A DNA stretch of 64,000 nucleotides. Source: Megamerina dolium (taxonomy: Eukaryota > Arthropoda > Insecta > Diptera > Megamerinidae). The position numbers were made by a program, and so were the translations under genes. The stretch spans positions 18,450,233 to 18,514,232 of the forward strand of contig OY978530.1 of the NCBI GenBank assembly GCA_963854835.1, in the 5' to 3' direction. Below the pieces are notes generated by a model. The model did no database searches, was not told the origin of the DNA, and saw only the letters and a list, made by a program, of their open reading frames with translations. Below are positions 27,725 to 37,891 of the stretch, in pieces. Numbering within the stretch: position 1 is the first letter of the stretch; each line of letters starts with the position of its first letter.

Positions 27725-28170
27725 ATATATGTTTTGTACGTGGAAAAATTGCATATAAAATGCCAGCTTGCTGAAGGCTGACTGAGTTCTGAGTTGTGAA
27801 TTAACTGTGACTAATACAAAAGTGAATACTGCAATCCTTACGAAGCCCTCCACTATTGGTATTTAAGGTTTAAACAAAATTGTAAAAGTGGAAAAGCTTA
27901 AAATAAATAAAGCGCAGTATAATTAACCCTATTATATTTTTCAACTAACCAATGTTGAAATTCCGAAAAGACACTCAACGTTTAGGGAATTAGGTTTGAC
28001 GTTTCCTAACGGTTCAAGTGCCGTGGTGGAACATAGATCTTAATTTAATAAGAGGAAAGCAAGTTCCTCCTCCCAGTTCGTTTACTGGTCTAGATTTTGT
28101 GTCGTTGAAAGTTCAGAATTTAACCGTTGGGCATCACTAAGTGTTGAATCAGGTCATAGAATCAGGCCAA
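27725..28170 (+). repeat. Diverged LTR-B-like fragment
   Basis: Shares with LTR-B the promoter region (CATATAAAATGCCAGCTTGC, compare TATATAAGCTGCCAGCTTAC), then GCAATCCTTACGAAGCCCTC and the AACTAACCAATGTTGAA block. Boundaries are approximate. 28171-28465 shows nothing recognisable. Confidence 0.55.
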
Positions 28171-29002
28171 GAAATATCAAAGCTTACTGCATCACACAAT
28201 CTAAAACTCCAAGCGAATTCCAAACCACTCGTATTGTATTTAATTGCCAACCCAGTCACCTTCACCCGCCTGAAGAGAAAATCTACAAAATATCTCTTAT
28301 GCTAATAGCCAACAGTTAAGGTATGGTTGCACCAGTGGGAGCATTCCATAAAACACCGCAAATTCGAAGAAAATGTGTTAAGTTATATACAATACATATA
28401 AAAATAAAATAAATTTTTATTTTATAAAAATAAATTTTTAAACAAGCTTTAAAATTCCATCGATTATTGTATGTTTTATGTTGGTATGTGGGTTGATCAA
28501 TATGCTGATAGCTTTAGAAAAATTATATATAAGCTGCCAGCTTACTGAAGGCAGACGCTTATGTGAGTTGTGAGTTTACTTGAATAGTGAAGTGTAAATA
28601 TTACGATCCTTACGAGTCCCTCCAGTATTAGTGAAATAAGTAATTTTAATTTAAAGTAAAGTGGAAAGAACCAGAAATAAAGTGAAGACATAAAAGCGCA
28701 ACTATAATTAACCCTGTTTTATTTTCAGCTAACCAGTGTTATAGTCCCGAAAGGATACGCAACATTAAGGAGCTTATGTTTAGGTGTGAATCGTGTATGT
28801 TACACCCTTCAGTTTAGCCGTTAGGTACGAGGGCGGTCCCAGAACTACCCTGATATATAGATGGCGGCAGTAATGTGAACAAAATTATTTTGGTGAAAAG
28901 TGGCAACCTTACAAAACATATGTTTTAAGTTTCAAGACGCCACGTTGTTTATTTTTTTTTTTTGAGCCATCGAAAGTTATCGACCTCAGTGAATTTTTAA
29001 AC

Positions 29003-29960
29003 ATGGAAAAAGTGGTCACCGTTATGTAATTCAATACTTTCATTTCAGAGGTCTTAGTCCAACGAATATAAAAGACCAACTAGATTCTACACTGGGATAG
29101 TCTGCTCCCTCATTTACGACCATAAAATATTGGGTGGCGAAGGTTAAACGAGGTCGTACGTGCTGCCAAGATGAACACCGTAGTGGTCGACCAATTGTGG
29201 TGGCCACGCCAGAAAGGGTTAAGAAAATCCACAAAATGGTATTGGATGATCGCCGGCTGAAGGCGCGTGAGCTAGGTGAAATTACAATGGCATTTCTAAA
29301 AGTGCTATACATCGTATATTGACCGAAAATTTGGAGATGAAAAAGCTGTGTGCTCACAATAGAACAAAAACAACGTCGTGAAGATGTTTCTATAGAGTGT
29401 TTGGCGATGTTTTACAGTAATAAAGCCGAGTTTTTGCGTCAATTCGTGACCATGGATGATACATGTGTTTACCACTTCACACCTGAGACAAAAGAGCAGT
29501 CAAAACAGTAAACTGAAAGGGGAGAATCGTGTCCAAACGAGGAGAAGACAGTTCCATTTGTAGGCAAGATTATGGCGTCTGTTTTTTGGGATGCACGTGG
29601 TATAATTTTTATTGATTATATTCATAAAGGTAAAACTATCAACCGTGAGTATTATGCTAATTTGTTGCAGCGTTTAAGTGAAGAAATTAAAGAAAAAAGG
29701 CCGCATTAGGAGAAAAAGAAATTGTTGTTTCATCAAGACAATGCACAAGTTCACACATCTGCTATTGCGATGGCTAAAATTGATGAGTTAAAGCTCGAAT
29801 TGCTTCAGCACGCACCTTATTCGACAGATTTAGCTCCTTCGGATTATTTTCTATTTCCAAATTTCAAAAAATGACTTGGTGGTAGAAAGAATTTGCAAAT
29901 AATGAAGAGGTGGAGTCTGCGGTAGACGGCTATTTTAATGAGCTAGACAGTTCATAATAT
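29003..29960 (+). pseudogene. mariner transposase, multiply broken
   Basis: After a start ATG at 29003, frames in sequence give the HTH (VKRGRTCCQDEHRSGRPIVV, VKKIHKMVLDDRRLKARELG), TMDDTCVYHFTPETK (first catalytic region), a FWDARGIIFIDYIHKGKT block, FHQDNAQVHTSAIAM (second Asp) and YSTDLAPSDYFLFPN (third Asp). The second and third Asp are 34 residues apart, the mariner DD34D spacing. Several stops and frameshifts interrupt it, and the C-terminus lies beyond the LTR-D insertion (33819-33890). It is inactive. Confidence 0.8.
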
Positions 29961-30397
29961 TGTAACGAGTATCGATAGTTGGTTACTCATCACTATTGGA
30001 CTGACACTATTGGCAGCATCGAAATGAATGTCAACAAAAAGAAATAAGCGATAACCAGAACAAGCCATCGAGAAAGGAATAGAAGAATCTCGATAAAGGA
30101 AGATTCTGGGGTGTTGCCAACAGAGTATAAATAGAGCCAGTGTTGAGAAGTGAGAATCAATCGAATTCCGAACGTGACTGCGCAAACATCTATACAGAGG
30201 CAAAAGTTGCTAGTACATTAAAGTGTTATTGTAAATAGTTGATTATAAACAGAGTTGATTGTAAATAGAGTTTATTAAATAAATTGTTACTGTATATAGT
30301 TGTATAAAATAAGTGTTGCAGTGATTATTAACAGAATCCAGTGATCGAACAAGGTAATTCAAATAGAATTAAACGCTCACAGAATAAAAACGTAACA
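29961..30397 (+). repeat. 5' LTR of LTR-D
   Basis: 437 bp, TGTAACGAGT...CGTAACA. A TATA-like AGTATAAATAG lies at about 30124-30134, the likely promoter core, and is kept in all complete copies. The two LTRs of this element differ at scattered positions (for example TTGGTTACTC versus TTGATTACTC at the start), so the insertion is not brand new. Confidence 0.85.
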
Positions 30398-30399
30398 AT

Positions 30400-30420
30400 T
30401 GGTGTCAGAAGTGGGATTCC
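30400..30420 (+). promoter_or_regulatory. Primer binding site of LTR-D
   Basis: TGGTGTCAGAAGTGGGATTC, two bases after the LTR. It resembles the complement of a tRNA-Leu 3' end, as used by several Drosophila gypsy-clade elements; the tRNA assignment is from memory. Confidence 0.7.
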
Positions 30421-30426
30421 GTAAAA

Positions 30427-31587
30427 ATGGTGAAAATTGACCAACTAAAAGTGGACCAGCTTAAAAAGCTGTTGGTAGAGATGAATCTATCGTCATCAGG
30501 TGCAAAGGCGGAACTGCTGGTGAGGCTGAGGCAAGCTATGGAGCCTAAGGGAATTAATGTAGAAGAACATGAGTCCTTTGAGGAAGCCGATATACAAGCA
30601 GTTGTGCACGCTGAGGAAGAGAGCAAAATAGATTCAAGTGGTCAACTCATGGAATTTATGAAATCCATGATGCAACAGCAGCAACAACAGCTACAAGAAA
30701 ATGCGTCTCGCCAAGAAAACGCTATGGGAGAATTCCAGAAAACAATTGACTCCAAGCTTCAAGAACATTCGGCTGAATTGCGTATGGAAATCCAAGAAGG
30801 TTCGTCTCGCCAAGAAAACTTCAGTGGAGAATTCCAGAAGACAATTAACTACAAACTTCAAGAAATTTCTGGGGCTATTAATGAGAAAGTTGCAGAACTA
30901 AAAGAACATGTAGATGAAATTTCCGGAGCCGTTAATGAAAAGGTTACCGATCTGAAGGAACATGTAGATGATTTGGAAGATAAGTTCGAGAAATTACAGC
31001 ACGATCTCAACCAACTAAAAATAAATGGACCAGCCACATCAGTGATTCGAGATTCAAGCACAATCAAACTAAAGCCACCAACATTTGACGGAAGCACGCC
31101 ATTCAATATCTTCAAGCTTCGATTCGAGACAACAGCTTCGAAGAATCAATGGGATGATAGCGACAAGACTGCTGCTTTAATAGTCGCATTAAAAGGTAAT
31201 GCTTCCGAGGTGTTACAGATGATTCCAGAGAAAGATCGTGGTAGCTATCAGTCACTGATGGACACACTCCAGCGAAAATATGGTAATGAATACAAGAGTC
31301 AGTTACATCGAGTGGAGTTAAGATCGCGAGTGCAACGGAGTAATGAGAGCCTGCAGGAATTCGCTTCTGACATTGAGCGCTTATGTCATCTAGCGTTCTC
31401 TGGTAATTCGGAAGAGTTCGTCGAAAAAATAAAAATAGAGGCATTCATAGATGGCATACGTGATGGAGAGACAAAGCGCGCCCTAGTCATGTCACCAAGA
31501 AATACTTATGCCGAAACAGTCAGTAGTGCCTTGACGTTTGAAGCCGCCAGTTTGATTGCCGACCAATGCCACGAGGACGCCAAATAG
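30427..31587 (+). CDS. LTR-D Gag with N-terminal SAP domain
   Basis: 386-codon open frame starting 7 nt after the primer site. Residues ~5-40 (LKVDQLKKLLVEMNLSSSGA, then KAELLVRLRQA) match the SAP helix-turn-helix that binds AT-rich DNA in chromatin proteins. Residues ~60-205 are coiled coil with two repeated blocks (SSRQEN.GEFQKTI; EISGA.NEKV..LKEHVD). Residues ~215-385 form a gag-type capsid domain (FDGSTPFNIFKLRFE, LKGNASEVLQMI, YGNEYKSQLHRVELRSR). A stop separates this from the zinc knuckles. Gag would assemble the RNA particle. The frame is intact, so it could still be made and act in trans. Confidence 0.85.
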   Translation: MVKIDQLKVDQLKKLLVEMNLSSSGAKAELLVRLRQAMEPKGINVEEHESFEEADIQAVVHAEEESKIDSSGQLMEFMKSMMQQQQQQLQENASRQENAMGEFQKTIDSKLQEHSAELRMEIQEGSSRQENFSGEFQKTINYKLQEISGAINEKVAELKEHVDEISGAVNEKVTDLKEHVDDLEDKFEKLQHDLNQLKINGPATSVIRDSSTIKLKPPTFDGSTPFNIFKLRFETTASKNQWDDSDKTAALIVALKGNASEVLQMIPEKDRGSYQSLMDTLQRKYGNEYKSQLHRVELRSRVQRSNESLQEFASDIERLCHLAFSGNSEEFVEKIKIEAFIDGIRDGETKRALVMSPRNTYAETVSSALTFEAASLIADQCHEDAK

Positions 31588-33338
31588 AGGGGAAAACATC
31601 ACATCTGGCTGAAGCAGTGCGTCAGGCAGTTAAATCAGTAGTTCAGCCTGAAGCAAGAGCAGGTCGACGCGAAAACAAATTTAATGGTAAGTGCTTCATT
31701 TGAGACAAACGAGGGCATATAGCGCGTGTTTGCAATCAATCGAGTATGAAGCCTAAAGAAAGAACAAGGAATCAACACAAAAATAAATTTGCCGGTAAGT
31801 GCTTCATATGCGATCAAAGAGGACACATGGCGTGTAATTGTCGTCTACGTCGCAAGCAACAAAGATCAAATTCACCAGGACAACGAAAGGAAGATTGTGA
31901 TGTCATTCATAGTGGTAAAGCTGATACTCCATATCATCGTACTTGCACCGTAGATAGCAAACATTGTTCTCGGGTAGGAAGCCAGAATCACATTGTTAAC
32001 CTACGACTTATGAATGTATTATCGGAAGAGTCATGGACCACCGAACGAGTTCAAGAAGATCAACGGAACGACCCAGATCTCTCAAAGATCATGAAATACA
32101 AGGAGCAGGGCATACGTCCAGATTGGCAAGAGATGGCTAATGAGAGTTCAATAGCAAAGGCATATTGGGCGCAGTGGCAAAGCCTGCACTTACGAGACGG
32201 ATGTTTATTCAGAGCATGGGAAAGTAAAGATGGAAAAATCACTTATGATCTTCTAGTGGTACCCAAGGCAAGAATAAATGAAGTGATAGCTGAGTATCAG
32301 AATGCCTCCAGTGGAGGGCATTTGGGAATCACCAAAACCGTCGAGAAAATAAAGAAACGATTTTATTGGGTTGGATGTCATGACCATGTCGCTGATTGGA
32401 TTCGGAAGTGTAAGCAATGTGCAATGGCCAAAGGTCCCACTAAGAAAAGTCGAAGTAAGATGCACCAATACACCGTGGGTGCTCCATTTGAGCGAATTGC
32501 TATGGACATAGCTGGACCATTTCCAATAAGCAACGCAGGAAACTAGTATGTTCTGGTGGTTATAGATTACTTCAATAAATGGCCTGAAGTATACCCCATT
32601 CCAAATCAGGAAGCTAGTACAGTTGCGAATGTATTCGTCAACCAATGGGTTACTCGTTTTGGTGTACCGATGGAATTACACTCAGACCAAGGTCGAAATT
32701 TCGAATCAGTTGTATTCCAAGAGATATGCCGTATGCTGGGTATATACAAAACTTGTACAACACCTTTGCATCCACAATCTGATGGCATGGTAGAACGATT
32801 TAACCGTACCTTGGAGGAATATTTGAGAAAAGTCGTAGATAAATACCAAAGAGACTGGGATGTACATATACCAATGTTCCTCATGGCATATCGATGCGCA
32901 CAACATGATATTACGGCTACTACACCGGCAATGGCAATTTTTGGAAACGATTTAAGACTGCCAGCTGATTTAAAATTTAGAGTCGTAACACCAACGAGAT
33001 CAATCGAAGGTAATTATACTAGCGAAAAGCGGGAACAGTTGGATGAAGTACATCGGTTCATCAGAGAGCGGTCGCAGATGATAAGCGATAAGATGAAGGC
33101 CAGGTATGACTTGAAAGCAAATTCAAAAGGGTTCTATGAAGGAGAGCTTGTAATGCTTCATAATCCACAACGAAAGAAAGTCCTGTCTCCTAAACTACAG
33201 ACTCATTGGGAAGGACCATATGAGATTATAGCAAAGATAAATGACGTAGTGTATCGCATTCAACGTGCCTGGAATAAAAGAGCAAAGTTTAAAGTAGTGC
33301 ACTTGGAGCGACTTGCGCCATATCGAGGGGAAGTATAA
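31588..33338 (+). pseudogene. LTR-D zinc knuckles fused to integrase, RT deleted
   Basis: After the gag stop, frames give two Cys-His knuckles (CFI-DKRGHIARVC with a stop in place of Cys, then CFICDQRGHMACNC). They then run straight into an integrase: GGHLGITKT and CKQC of the zinc-binding domain, then the core with AMDIAGPFP, HSDQGRNFES and VERFNRTLEE (D, D, E all present), and a C-terminal EGPYEI and VHLERLAPY. The first His of the zinc finger appears to be Gln (AEYQNASSGG). A single TAG at 32544-32546 splits the integrase into 31746-32546 and 32556-33338. Protease, RT and RNase H are absent, so the element needs help from others. Confidence 0.85.
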
Positions 33339-33360
33339 AAACTTGTTCGGGACGAACAAG

Positions 33361-33376
33361 GTTAAGAGGAGGGCAG
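33361..33376 (+). promoter_or_regulatory. Polypurine tract of LTR-D
   Basis: GTTAAGAGGAGGGCAG, directly before the 3' LTR start TGTAACG. Confidence 0.8.
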
Positions 33377-33814
33377 TGTAACGAGTATCGATAGTTGATT
33401 ACTCATCACTATTGTGACTGACTCTATTGGCAGCATCGAAACGAATGTCAACAAAAAGAAATAAGCGATAACCAGAACAAGCCAACGAGAAAGGAAGAGA
33501 AGAATCTCGATAAAGGAAGATTCTGGGGTGTTGCCAACAGAGTATAAATAGAGCCAGTGTTGAGAATTGACAATCAATCTAATTCCGAACGTGATTGCGA
33601 AAACATTGATACAGAGGCAAAAGTTGCAAGTACATTAGAGTGTTATTGTAAATAGTTGATTATAAACAGAGTTGATTGTAAATAGTGTTTATTAAATAAA
33701 TTGTTGCTGTATATAGTTGTATAAAATAAGTGTTGCAGTTATTATTAACAGAATCCAGTGATCGAACAAGGTAATTCAAATAGAATTAAACGCTCACAGA
33801 ATAAAAACGTAACA
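33377..33814 (+). repeat. 3' LTR of LTR-D
   Basis: 438 bp, nearly the same as the 5' LTR and closer still to the solo LTR at 43749. It is followed by ATAT and the remaining mariner sequence. Confidence 0.85.
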
Positions 33815-33992
33815 ATATAAACAGGGTATCGAAGCTATAGAATAACGCTGGCAAAATTGTATAGAGCTAAAAGGAGATTTTGTTGAGAAATAAAGAAAAA
33901 TTTTCCCAAATTTGTTGTTTTCTTTATTAGGTCGGGTAGTTTTGGGACTGTCTTGGTATTTAGTAAGTGTTGTGGGAAAGTAATACATAACA

Positions 33993-34960
33993 AGAGCTAG
34001 AAGCCTCATCTCATTTGATGCACTGAAAAGAGAGATCTACAGATTAGCAGAAGAAAACAAGTACATAAAAGAGAATTAAACAAATAAAAACAAGCATCAT
34101 AAATATCAAACATAAAATGAGAAGTGTTGAAGAAAGTAGTAGAATTAACACAAGGGGGAAACAAAAAGAATGTGATAATAAAAAATATTTAACAAAAAAT
34201 AAAATAAAAGAAGTAATTGCCAAAAATTGGAAAACAGATAAACTCAAATGTTGATAACGAAAATATAATCAACGTATGTATGTACTCCAAAATGAAAACA
34301 AAAATTTCGTAACATACCATGATTAAATTAAACTGGGATGAATTAATATGCAAATGTATGGAATCAAAATAACAACCACTACAAATCGGCATTAAAAAAA
34401 ATATATCTTCAAATTGATATGAAAGAGGAAAACATAAACATTCAAAATTTGATGGGAAAGGAAATAAGAGATAAATTTAATAAAGCGAAGAATGGGATAC
34501 AAATACCTGTGACAAAATATGCAAATGTACTCAGTGAGTAGGGATGATGAAGGTGATGGTAAAGATAGTGAAATATTATTATTAAGGAATGGAAGATATG
34601 AATAAAATTAATAATTAATAATTAAATTTTGGATATAAGAGTTGATTATAAATTATGTGTATAAATTTTTTATTTGAATAATACAATATCAATACAAACA
34701 CTGAAATAATCCCAGAATATATGTAAAACATAAAAATAATTAACTAAATTTCAGTTGTATGCTATACATAGAAGAAATAATATCTTAATCTTATTGACTA
34801 TAACTCATATCTTTCAAACAGTGTCAAATAGATTATGTAATTTCGTGATATTAACCCAGAAAAGCATAATTTTAACTCTACTTTTCTCCTGCGAGCAATA
34901 TGGAAATACCTTTTTGACCTTTATATAAAATATACACTTTTATTTTTGTCGAAATCATTC
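33993..34960. other. Intergenic, nothing recognised
   Basis: Very AT-rich; no reading frame, repeat or RNA that I can support. Confidence 0.5.
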
Positions 34961-35400
34961 GTTCAGCATTGGGAGGAGCAATGGAAATGAGTAAAATATG
35001 TCAATGACCGTCCCAAAATCAAGCCGAAGGTAGCATCAGTTCCACGAAAAACAGGTATTCAGAAAAACAGCTGTTGACAGATATTCATATCGAGAACCCG
35101 TGGAACTGGAATTTTAAAAACCGATTGAAGTAAAGTTATTTACACTGATGAAGCGTCGTTTTGGTTATAAAATCCATTGACTTGGACTTGGTGTACAGAA
35201 GCAAACAGAACGGTGGTGAGCACAGTAAAACACCCACAGAAACTTCATGTATTCGGTGCCTGTTGTGAACAGAGTATCAGTTTCTCATTACTTCCAATCT
35301 ATTTTCTACCGTGAATCACATAGTATATAGAAATTGTGGTTTTGTTGAAAACTTTGAGAACTACGTGCTGAAGAATAAAAACTTAATAGTAATGACTGAT
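34961..35400 (+). pseudogene. Relic of a Tc1/mariner-type transposase
   Basis: Plus-strand translation shows VIYTDEASFWL (catalytic D block of Tc1/mariner transposases) followed by WTWCTEANRTVVSTVKHPQK and a short LHVFGA stretch, the usual order after the first Asp. Upstream, RPKIKPKVASVPRKTGIQKN fits the linker. Stops interrupt it and I see no terminal repeats. It is a different family from the Tc1-like element that begins at 35735. 35401-35734 is unassigned. Confidence 0.5.
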
Positions 35401-35734
35401 TTCAACATAAACCCTTTAATATATATTTTTGTGATATTTTTTATTAATACAATATATCGCACCGAATGTGCATATAGTACAAATGCTTAACCACTAAAGA
35501 ATTGTGTAATATGTTCGTTTGCTTCAAAAAATAAATATTTTAAATTTACAGTTCTATGTAAAAAAGGATTGTGCCGTTTTGTCAATCTTGTGCTCAACTT
35601 CGCCAGAAGATACGAATTGAGAGGGAAGATATACACACGGTAAAAACTAACACTTGTTCTGTCAGCACATATGTTTATTCGGGTTGCTGTGTAGTTAACT
35701 TCGATGAGTTGCATTTATCTCTAACATGTACATA

Positions 35735-37358
35735 CAGTGGCTCCCAGCTTATTTCGTACAGTGACAGTTTAAAAATTGCTGCAGTCGTAATTCCTAATAT
35801 AGCAAAAATTTGAACAAAATATAAATGCCATTTTTGAAAGGAAGGTTTGTTTTTTATTTTCCAAAATTTACCTTTTCAAAATTTTAGTGTCTGACACTAT
35901 AAAAAAATAAAATAAGAAAAAAATAGGAAAATTCATGTCACAGCTTATTTCGTACAGTCTCTTTAAGTTCAAACTAAAAACAAAGTATGTTGATTTTAAT
36001 ATTTAGTATGACATCCCTTAGCGTTAATGACAGCCTGGAGTCTACTTGGCATTGAATCCAATTTTTGAGTGATGTCTGGTGTGATTTTTTTCCATTCCTC
36101 CATCAGTACCTTCTTTAGGTCTTGCTTATTAGAAATCTTGTGTGTTCTTATTTTATTGTCCAAAATAGACTAAAGATTTTCAATCACATTCATGTCAGGT
36201 GACTGTGGTGGTGGAGACATCAAGTGTGAGCAGTTCAAATAAGCCAAGATTGCACAATCCCAGATTTATGTTTTGGGTCATTATCTTGGTAATACCGAAA
36301 TTCTTCCCGCAAACCCAGTTTGTCTGCACTTTGAAGTAAATTGTTTTTCAGAATCTCGAGGTACTTCATTTTGTCCATTGTTCCCTCAATAAAAACCAAT
36401 TCACCTACTCCGGCTGCTGACATACAGGCCCAAACCATCACGCTACCGCCACCATGCTTCACTGTGGGCTTAAGGTTCTCCTTGTTTAGCTCGGTATTAG
36501 CTTTACGCCAAACATATGACATTCCGTCCGAGCCAAAAATATTAAACTTAGACTCATCCGCGAAAATAACGGTATTCCAGAACGCAGGAGTATTAATAAT
36601 ATGCTCTTTGGCGAAGTCAAGTCGGCGTTGTATATTCATTTTCGAAATGAATGGTTTCTTTCGGGCTACTCGACCGTTCAAGTCATGATTGCGCAGCACA
36701 CGTCGGACAGTTTCAGCACTGGATGATTTTCCTATTTCACGCTGAACCTCTGCAGCCAACTTCTTAATTTTTCGTACAATATAACGCTCGTCTGATGCGT
36801 TGAAAATCTTATTAGGTGCTTCTCTGCCCTTGTTCTCCAACCGATTTTCGCGAACGAAGCGTTGAATGATGTATTGGACAGTTGAGGCACTTAAATTTGT
36901 CATTTCAGCAATTTTTCGCACACTCTGACCTTTCCTAAAATGGTTAATTACCAGTTTACGCTGTTCCATCGTTGTACGATGACCCATAAAGCTAAATGTT
37001 TAATTTACAGCACTTTAACTATTTAAAATAATAATAATAAAAATTGTTATAATAGTTAAAAAGGTCCAAAAACTCATACAATTCAAAAAAACTTTGTAAC
37101 TGCGCGGCAGAATGAAACTTACTTACATTGAAGTTTGTGTACGAAATAAGATGTGAGCTGAAAATCAGCTGATCAATAGTTTTTCTCTCTTGCATGACAA
37201 AAAGAACAATTTTTGGGGTTCCCCGTTTTCTTATTAGGTTTACTAAACACATACATAGACATCTACATTCAAAACTTATTGATAAGTTTTTTAGTTTCGA
37301 TGTTACAGCCATGTACATAAAAATATATACACTGTACGAAATAAGCTGTGAGCCACTG
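35735..37358 (-). mobile_element. Tc1-like transposon, copy 2
   Basis: Same outer and inner terminal repeats as copy 1, with TA on each side. It is about 27 bp shorter because of small deletions in the transposase region. Confidence 0.9.
36000..36987 (-). pseudogene. Tc1-like DD34E transposase, broken (copy 2)
   Basis: Starts at the ATG 36987 (MGHRTTMEQRK). Relative to copy 1 it lacks 24 bp (eight residues after VRKIKK, in frame) and one base at about 36236, which truncates the frame after QSWLI at codon 250. The first two catalytic Asp are present; the E block lies in another frame downstream, and a second small deletion is at about 36058. It is inactive as it stands. Confidence 0.85.
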
Positions 37359-37718
37359 TATATTAATGATGTATTAAACTACATTAATGCAGTATACTGT
37401 AATTGATTTTCAGTTTAAATAACACGAAAGAAGATTACAGCTGAGAGGGATACAATGTTAAAACATTAATCGATCATGTTTCAACATATAAGTGAGACTA
37501 GACTACGTAGTTTCATTATCAGTGATCCGATTTCAGAATATATATATCAATCATGATCAACACAAATAGAATAGTTAAAGCCAACAAAGATTTTTTAACA
37601 AAAGTTTAACGAACAAAATAGTTAATAGGTTAAATTTTGTTTAATTTTATCGTCCTATTGCATAATTATTACATATTATTATTCTTATTATTATCTCATC
37701 GATAATAAAGTTGTGCTT
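37359..37718. other. Intergenic, nothing recognised
   Basis: AT-rich sequence between a Tc1 copy and a SINE fragment, without a supportable feature. Confidence 0.45.
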
Positions 37719-37787
37719 CAGCCGGGACTGAACCAACGACCTACAGATCAGAAGGGCAACGTACTAACCACTGAGTTCAGGCATTGA
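37719..37787 (-). repeat. SINE head fragment, diverged
   Basis: Plus strand reads GACCTACAGATCAGAAGG and CTAACCACTGAG, the reverse complement of the tRNA-like head with its B and A boxes. The body is absent. Confidence 0.7.
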
Positions 37788-37891
37788 AAGATATAATATG
37801 TATGTATAAATTAATCCAAAAATATAGAAATAAAAATAATATACCAACAAGACAATTATGGCTATTGTATGAAGAAGTCACAAAAGAACTA

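Larger units (their letters stand above)
29961..33814 (+). mobile_element. LTR-D: gypsy-clade element lacking RT
   Basis: 5' LTR 29961-30397, primer site at 30400, gag, an integrase frame, polypurine tract (33361-33376) and 3' LTR 33377-33814. ATAT flanks both ends. At 3.85 kb it is about half the usual length because protease, reverse transcriptase and RNase H are absent between the zinc knuckles and integrase. The primer site and integrase suggest the mdg3/micropia-like side of the gypsy clade; this is inference. Confidence 0.85.
28828..33956 (+). mobile_element. mariner (irritans-like), split by LTR-D
   Basis: Ends CGAGGGCGGTCCCAGAACTA and TAGTTTTGGGACTGTCTTGG are inverted, with TA outside each. 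It contains the LTR-D element (29961-33814), so about 1.28 kb is mariner proper, the normal size. It is the same family as 2129-4285. Confidence 0.85.
28466..33992 (+). repeat. LTR-B fragment split by a mariner nest
   Basis: Left half 28466-28827 matches LTR-B at about 50300-50690, with TATA box (TATATAAGCTGCC) and AATAAA. Right half 33957-33992 (TTTAGTAAGTGTTGTGGG) completes it, ending ATAACA. Removing 28828-33956 plus one TA restores the order seen at 50684 (GTTAGGTACTTAGTGAGTG). No primer site follows. 33993-34960 is unassigned. Confidence 0.75.

Noticed and set aside
34044..34392. Hydrophobic minus-strand frames
   Set aside because: Phe/Leu/Ile-rich translation of AT-rich DNA; no start context, domain or second copy.
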